Below, one piece after another: positions 61,151 through 64,000 of a DNA stretch of 64,000 bases. Position numbers and translations under genes: made by a program. The stretch spans positions 1 through 64,000 of the forward strand of contig CAZRSF010000003.1 in NCBI GenBank assembly GCA_964602655.1. The letters are read 5' to 3'. Source of the DNA: Moduliflexus sp964602655. Its GTDB lineage: Bacteria > Moduliflexota > Moduliflexia > Moduliflexales > Moduliflexaceae. The notes beneath the pieces are model-generated. The model was not told the origin of the DNA and ran no database searches. It saw only the letters and a program-made list of their open reading frames with translations. How positions within the stretch are numbered: the first letter of the stretch is position 1; every line of letters starts with the position of its first letter.

Positions 61151-64000
61151 ATGGAGAAAGAAACACGTTCGGCGGCAACGCCCCAGCAGGCTTCGCCGAT
61201 AGCGATTATCGGCATCGGATGTATTTTCCCGCAGTCCCGCAACCTTCAAGAATACTGGACGCTCATCAAAGAAGGGCGCGACGCCATTACCGACGTGCCG
61301 GAGACGCACTGGAAGCTTGCGGAGTATTTCGATAACGACCCGAAAAGCCGGGATAAAACCTACGGCGCAAAAGGGGGATTTTTGCCGTCGGTCGAGTTCG
61401 ATCCATTAGCGTTCGGCATTCTGCCGAGCGCGTTGGAAGCGACCGATACGTCGCAGCTTCTCAGCCTGCTTGTTGCGCAGGAAACGCTGCGCGACGCCGG
61501 ATATTTGCATCGCGAATTCGACCGCGACCGCGCCAGCGTCATCCTCGGCGTGACCGGCACGCAGGAACTTGTTATTCCGCTCGGCGCTCGCTTGGGGCAT
61601 CCGATGTGGCGCAAAGCGTTGAAAGACGCCGGATTCGGCGACGACGTCGCGCAGGATGTGGTTGAGCGGATTCAGCAGCAATATGTCGAATGGCAGGAAA
61701 ATTCGTTCCCCGGCTTGCTTGGCAACGTCATCGCCGGACGCATCGCCAACCGCTTCGATTTCGGCGGCACGAATTGCACGGTGGACGCGGCCTGCGCCAG
61801 TTCCCTCAGCGCCTTGAATCTCGCCATGCTGGAATTGCAGCAGGGCAAAACCGACCTCGCGCTGACCGGCGGCGTAGATGCCTTCAATCATATTTTCATG
61901 TATATTTGTTTCAGCAAAACGCCCGCGCTTTCTCCCGGCGGTCACGCGCGTCCGTTCGATGAAAAATGCGACGGCACGACGCTCGGCGAAGGCATCGGCA
62001 TGGTGCTGCTGAAACGCCTTGCCGACGCCGAACGCGACGGCGACAAAATTTACGCCGTGATTCGCGGCATCGGCTCATCGAGCGACGGCAAAGGGACAGC
62101 GATTTACGCGCCTGCCGCGAAAGGGCAGGTCAAGGCATACCTGAACGCCTACCGTGAAGCGCAGATCGCGCCGGAAACCATCGAGCTTGTGGAAGCGCAC
62201 GGCACCGGCACGGCGGTCGGCGACGCGACAGAAATCACCGGCCTGAAAGAAATTTTCACGCCCGCGCAAACCAACGGATCGTGGTGCGCGTTAGGCTCCG
62301 TCAAATCGCAGATCGGACATGCCAAATCCGCCGCAGGCGTGGCCGGCTTAATCAAAATCGCGCTTGCGCTGCATCATAAAACGCTGCCGCCGACGATCAA
62401 AGTCGAAAAGCCGACGAAAGCCCTTGCGCCAGGGCAAACGCCGTTTTATGTCAACACGCAGAAACGCCCCTGGGCTGCGCCGAAAACCGCGACGCCGCGC
62501 CGTGCCGGATTAAGCGCCTTCGGATTCGGCGGCACGAATTTTCATTGCGTATTAGAAGAATACACGCCACGCAAAACGCAGATTGACTGGACCGGCGAAA
62601 CGCAGATGCTCGCCTTTTCAGGCGCGACAATCGCGGAAATTCAGGCCGCGCTCGATAAAATATCCCCTGAAATGTCATGGGAAACGCTGCGCCGCGCTGC
62701 CGCCAAATCGCGCAAAACGTTTAATCCGAAACAGGCGCATCGGCTGATTATCGTGGTGGAAAAAATGCAGAATGCGCTGCCGAAACTGGTGAAAAACGCC
62801 CGCGCCATGCTCGAAAAGAATCAGGATAAAGCCGCCTGGAACACGCCGGATGGCATCTTCTACGGCAGCGACGCGACGCCCGGCAAGCTTGGCGTGATTT
62901 TCCCCGGTCAGGGAGCGCAATATGTCGGCATGTTGCGGGATATGTCCTGCCAATTCCCCGAATTTCAGCGCGTACTTGACGTGGCGAACCGCGTGTTTGC
63001 TGATGGCGCGAGCGGAAAACGACTGAGCGATCTGATGTATCCGCATCCGGCCTTCAGCGATGAAGAACGCGAGACGCAGGCGACGCAATTGCAATCCACG
63101 CAAGTCGCGCAGCCCGCCATCGGCGCGGCGAGCCTCGGCGCGTTCGAAACGCTGAAAACGTTCGGCCTTCAGCCCGATGAAGTTGCGGGACACAGCTACG
63201 GCGAATTGGTCGCCCTCTGCGCGGCGGGCGTGCTGGATATTGATACGTTTTTTGCGATGTCGAAACTACGCGGGGAGTTGATGGGGCAGAAACGCGGCGA
63301 TAAAGGCTCGATGCTGGCGGTGAACGGCGATTTGAATTTCGTCCAGCAGCTTATCAAAGACGAAGGGATCGATCTGGTCGTTGCCAATAAAAACGCGCCG
63401 CAACAGACCGTATTATCGGGCGCGACCAAAGAAGTCGAACGGGCGGCGGCGTTGCTGAAAGCGAAAGATATTCGCTGCAAGCAGTTGAATGTGGCGGCGG
63501 CCTTCCACAGCGCCTTTGTCGCCGATGCCAGCGGCGAGTTTTTCGACGCCTTGCAGAAGGTTGAAATTTCGATGCCGACGCTGCCGGTCTATGCCGATAG
63601 CACCGCGCAACTCTACCCGAACGACGCAGCAGAAATCCGCAAGCTCCTGGCCGGACAATTAGCGAATCCGGTGGAATTTCTCGGCATTATCGAACAAATG
63701 TATGAACGCGGTGTGCGGACATTTTTCGAAGTCGGCCCGTCATCCCAGATGAACGGCCTGATGAAAGCGATTTTAGAAGGAAAAGCGGTGGACGTGATTT
63801 CGCTCGACGCCTCCAAAGGCCAGCGTTCCGGCGAAGCGGATATCGCCCGCGCACTCAGCCAGTTGGCCGCGTCCGGCTATGCGATTCGGTTATCGGATTG
63901 GGATGGCGGCGCGGCAGCAGATGAAGAACCCGTAACGCAGAAAGGCCGCAAAATGGCGGTCACGCTCTGCGGCGCAAACTATGTTGCGCCGAAAGCGATG
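61151..64000 (+). CDS. pfaA: PfaA-type polyketide/PUFA synthase, KS-AT part (cut by window end)
   Basis: The first 950 codons of a large synthase, open to the last base of the window with no stop. Residues about 17-470 are a ketosynthase: active-site Cys215 in VDAACASSLSALN, His350 in EAHGTGTAVGD and His390 in GHAKSAAGVAG. Residues about 580-880 are an acyltransferase: GVIFPGQGAQYVGMLRD, catalytic Ser682 in AGHSYGELVAL, and FHSAFV. This KS-AT order, with a nearby PfaD and an Sfp-type transferase, fits a PUFA or heterocyst-glycolipid-type synthase. ACP, KR and later domains would lie beyond the window. AGGATGAA precedes the ATG at 61151. The gene symbol is by domain order and context. Confidence 0.9.
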   Translation, partial: MEKETRSAATPQQASPIAIIGIGCIFPQSRNLQEYWTLIKEGRDAITDVPETHWKLAEYFDNDPKSRDKTYGAKGGFLPSVEFDPLAFGILPSALEATDTSQLLSLLVAQETLRDAGYLHREFDRDRASVILGVTGTQELVIPLGARLGHPMWRKALKDAGFGDDVAQDVVERIQQQYVEWQENSFPGLLGNVIAGRIANRFDFGGTNCTVDAACASSLSALNLAMLELQQGKTDLALTGGVDAFNHIFMYICFSKTPALSPGGHARPFDEKCDGTTLGEGIGMVLLKRLADAERDGDKIYAVIRGIGSSSDGKGTAIYAPAAKGQVKAYLNAYREAQIAPETIELVEAHGTGTAVGDATEITGLKEIFTPAQTNGSWCALGSVKSQIGHAKSAAGVAGLIKIALALHHKTLPPTIKVEKPTKALAPGQTPFYVNTQKRPWAAPKTATPRRAGLSAFGFGGTNFHCVLEEYTPRKTQIDWTGETQMLAFSGATIAEIQAALDKISPEMSWETLRRAAAKSRKTFNPKQAHRLIIVVEKMQNALPKLVKNARAMLEKNQDKAAWNTPDGIFYGSDATPGKLGVIFPGQGAQYVGMLRDMSCQFPEFQRVLDVANRVFADGASGKRLSDLMYPHPAFSDEERETQATQLQSTQVAQPAIGAASLGAFETLKTFGLQPDEVAGHSYGELVALCAAGVLDIDTFFAMSKLRGELMGQKRGDKGSMLAVNGDLNFVQQLIKDEGIDLVVANKNAPQQTVLSGATKEVERAAALLKAKDIRCKQLNVAAAFHSAFVADASGEFFDALQKVEISMPTLPVYADSTAQLYPNDAAEIRKLLAGQLANPVEFLGIIEQMYERGVRTFFEVGPSSQMNGLMKAILEGKAVDVISLDASKGQRSGEADIARALSQLAASGYAIRLSDWDGGAAADEEPVTQKGRKMAVTLCGANYVAPKAM

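Overview
The window looks like one stretch of chromosome from a Gram-negative, probably uncultured environmental bacterium with a large, accessory-rich genome of moderate GC (about 50-55 % by eye). Signs of this are a PEP-CTERM-sorted exoprotein, a lipobox lipoprotein, multi-domain CheA, MCP and histidine-kinase signalling genes, a GH57 glycogen-branching enzyme, a PUFA/polyketide synthase locus, several toxin-antitoxin remnants and many short palindromic intergenic repeats. A candidate phylum of the Modulibacteria (KSB3) kind would fit, but that is a guess from gene content. No rRNA, tRNA, CRISPR array, integrase or intact insertion sequence was recognised.

Layout. 0.2-10.6 kb (minus): a seven-gene operon of the MoxR / DUF58 / VWA / transglutaminase type with two tandemly duplicated HEAT-repeat membrane proteins. 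10.9-14.3 kb: a small alarmone synthetase and a secreted caspase-like protein with five Cys-containing repeats. 14.3-15.5 kb: decayed toxin-antitoxin fragments. 15.9-20.8 kb: three exported proteins (a fibre-like protein, an M23 peptidase, and an IdeS-type cysteine protease with a PEP-CTERM tail), partly in DNA more AT-rich than its surroundings. 20.9-26.2 kb: a Uma2 nuclease, ileS with a possible attenuator leader, a HicB/HicA pair, a TPR protein and a small membrane protein. 26.8-30.5 kb: a His-rich NfeD/YqiJ-like protein with two SPFH (flotillin-like) proteins.

30.6-35.3 kb: a hybrid CheA, a receiver/ATPase regulator, NudC and a frameshifted YvlD-like membrane protein. 35.7-41.8 kb: a sigma factor fused to a BtrH-like domain, an acetyltransferase, ilvD, a DUF2721 protein, a nucleoside hydrolase and RNase HI. 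41.9-52.9 kb (mostly minus): a histidine kinase, a MazEF-like pair, a DUF4912 glycosyltransferase with a GH57 branching enzyme, a lipoprotein, a methyltransferase, an MCP (plus), an acetyltransferase and ilvA.

53.1-64.0 kb: a PUFA/polyketide locus (Sfp-type phosphopantetheinyl transferase, PfaD-type enoyl reductase, and a PfaA-type KS-AT synthase that runs off the right end). It is interrupted by a four-gene nuclease / DUF433 / methyltransferase-endonuclease operon, a half-size TauE-like protein and an MFS transporter. Perfect or near-perfect short palindromes of at least six sequence families sit in most intergenic gaps. They create false upstream starts for several genes and in places are nested in one another.
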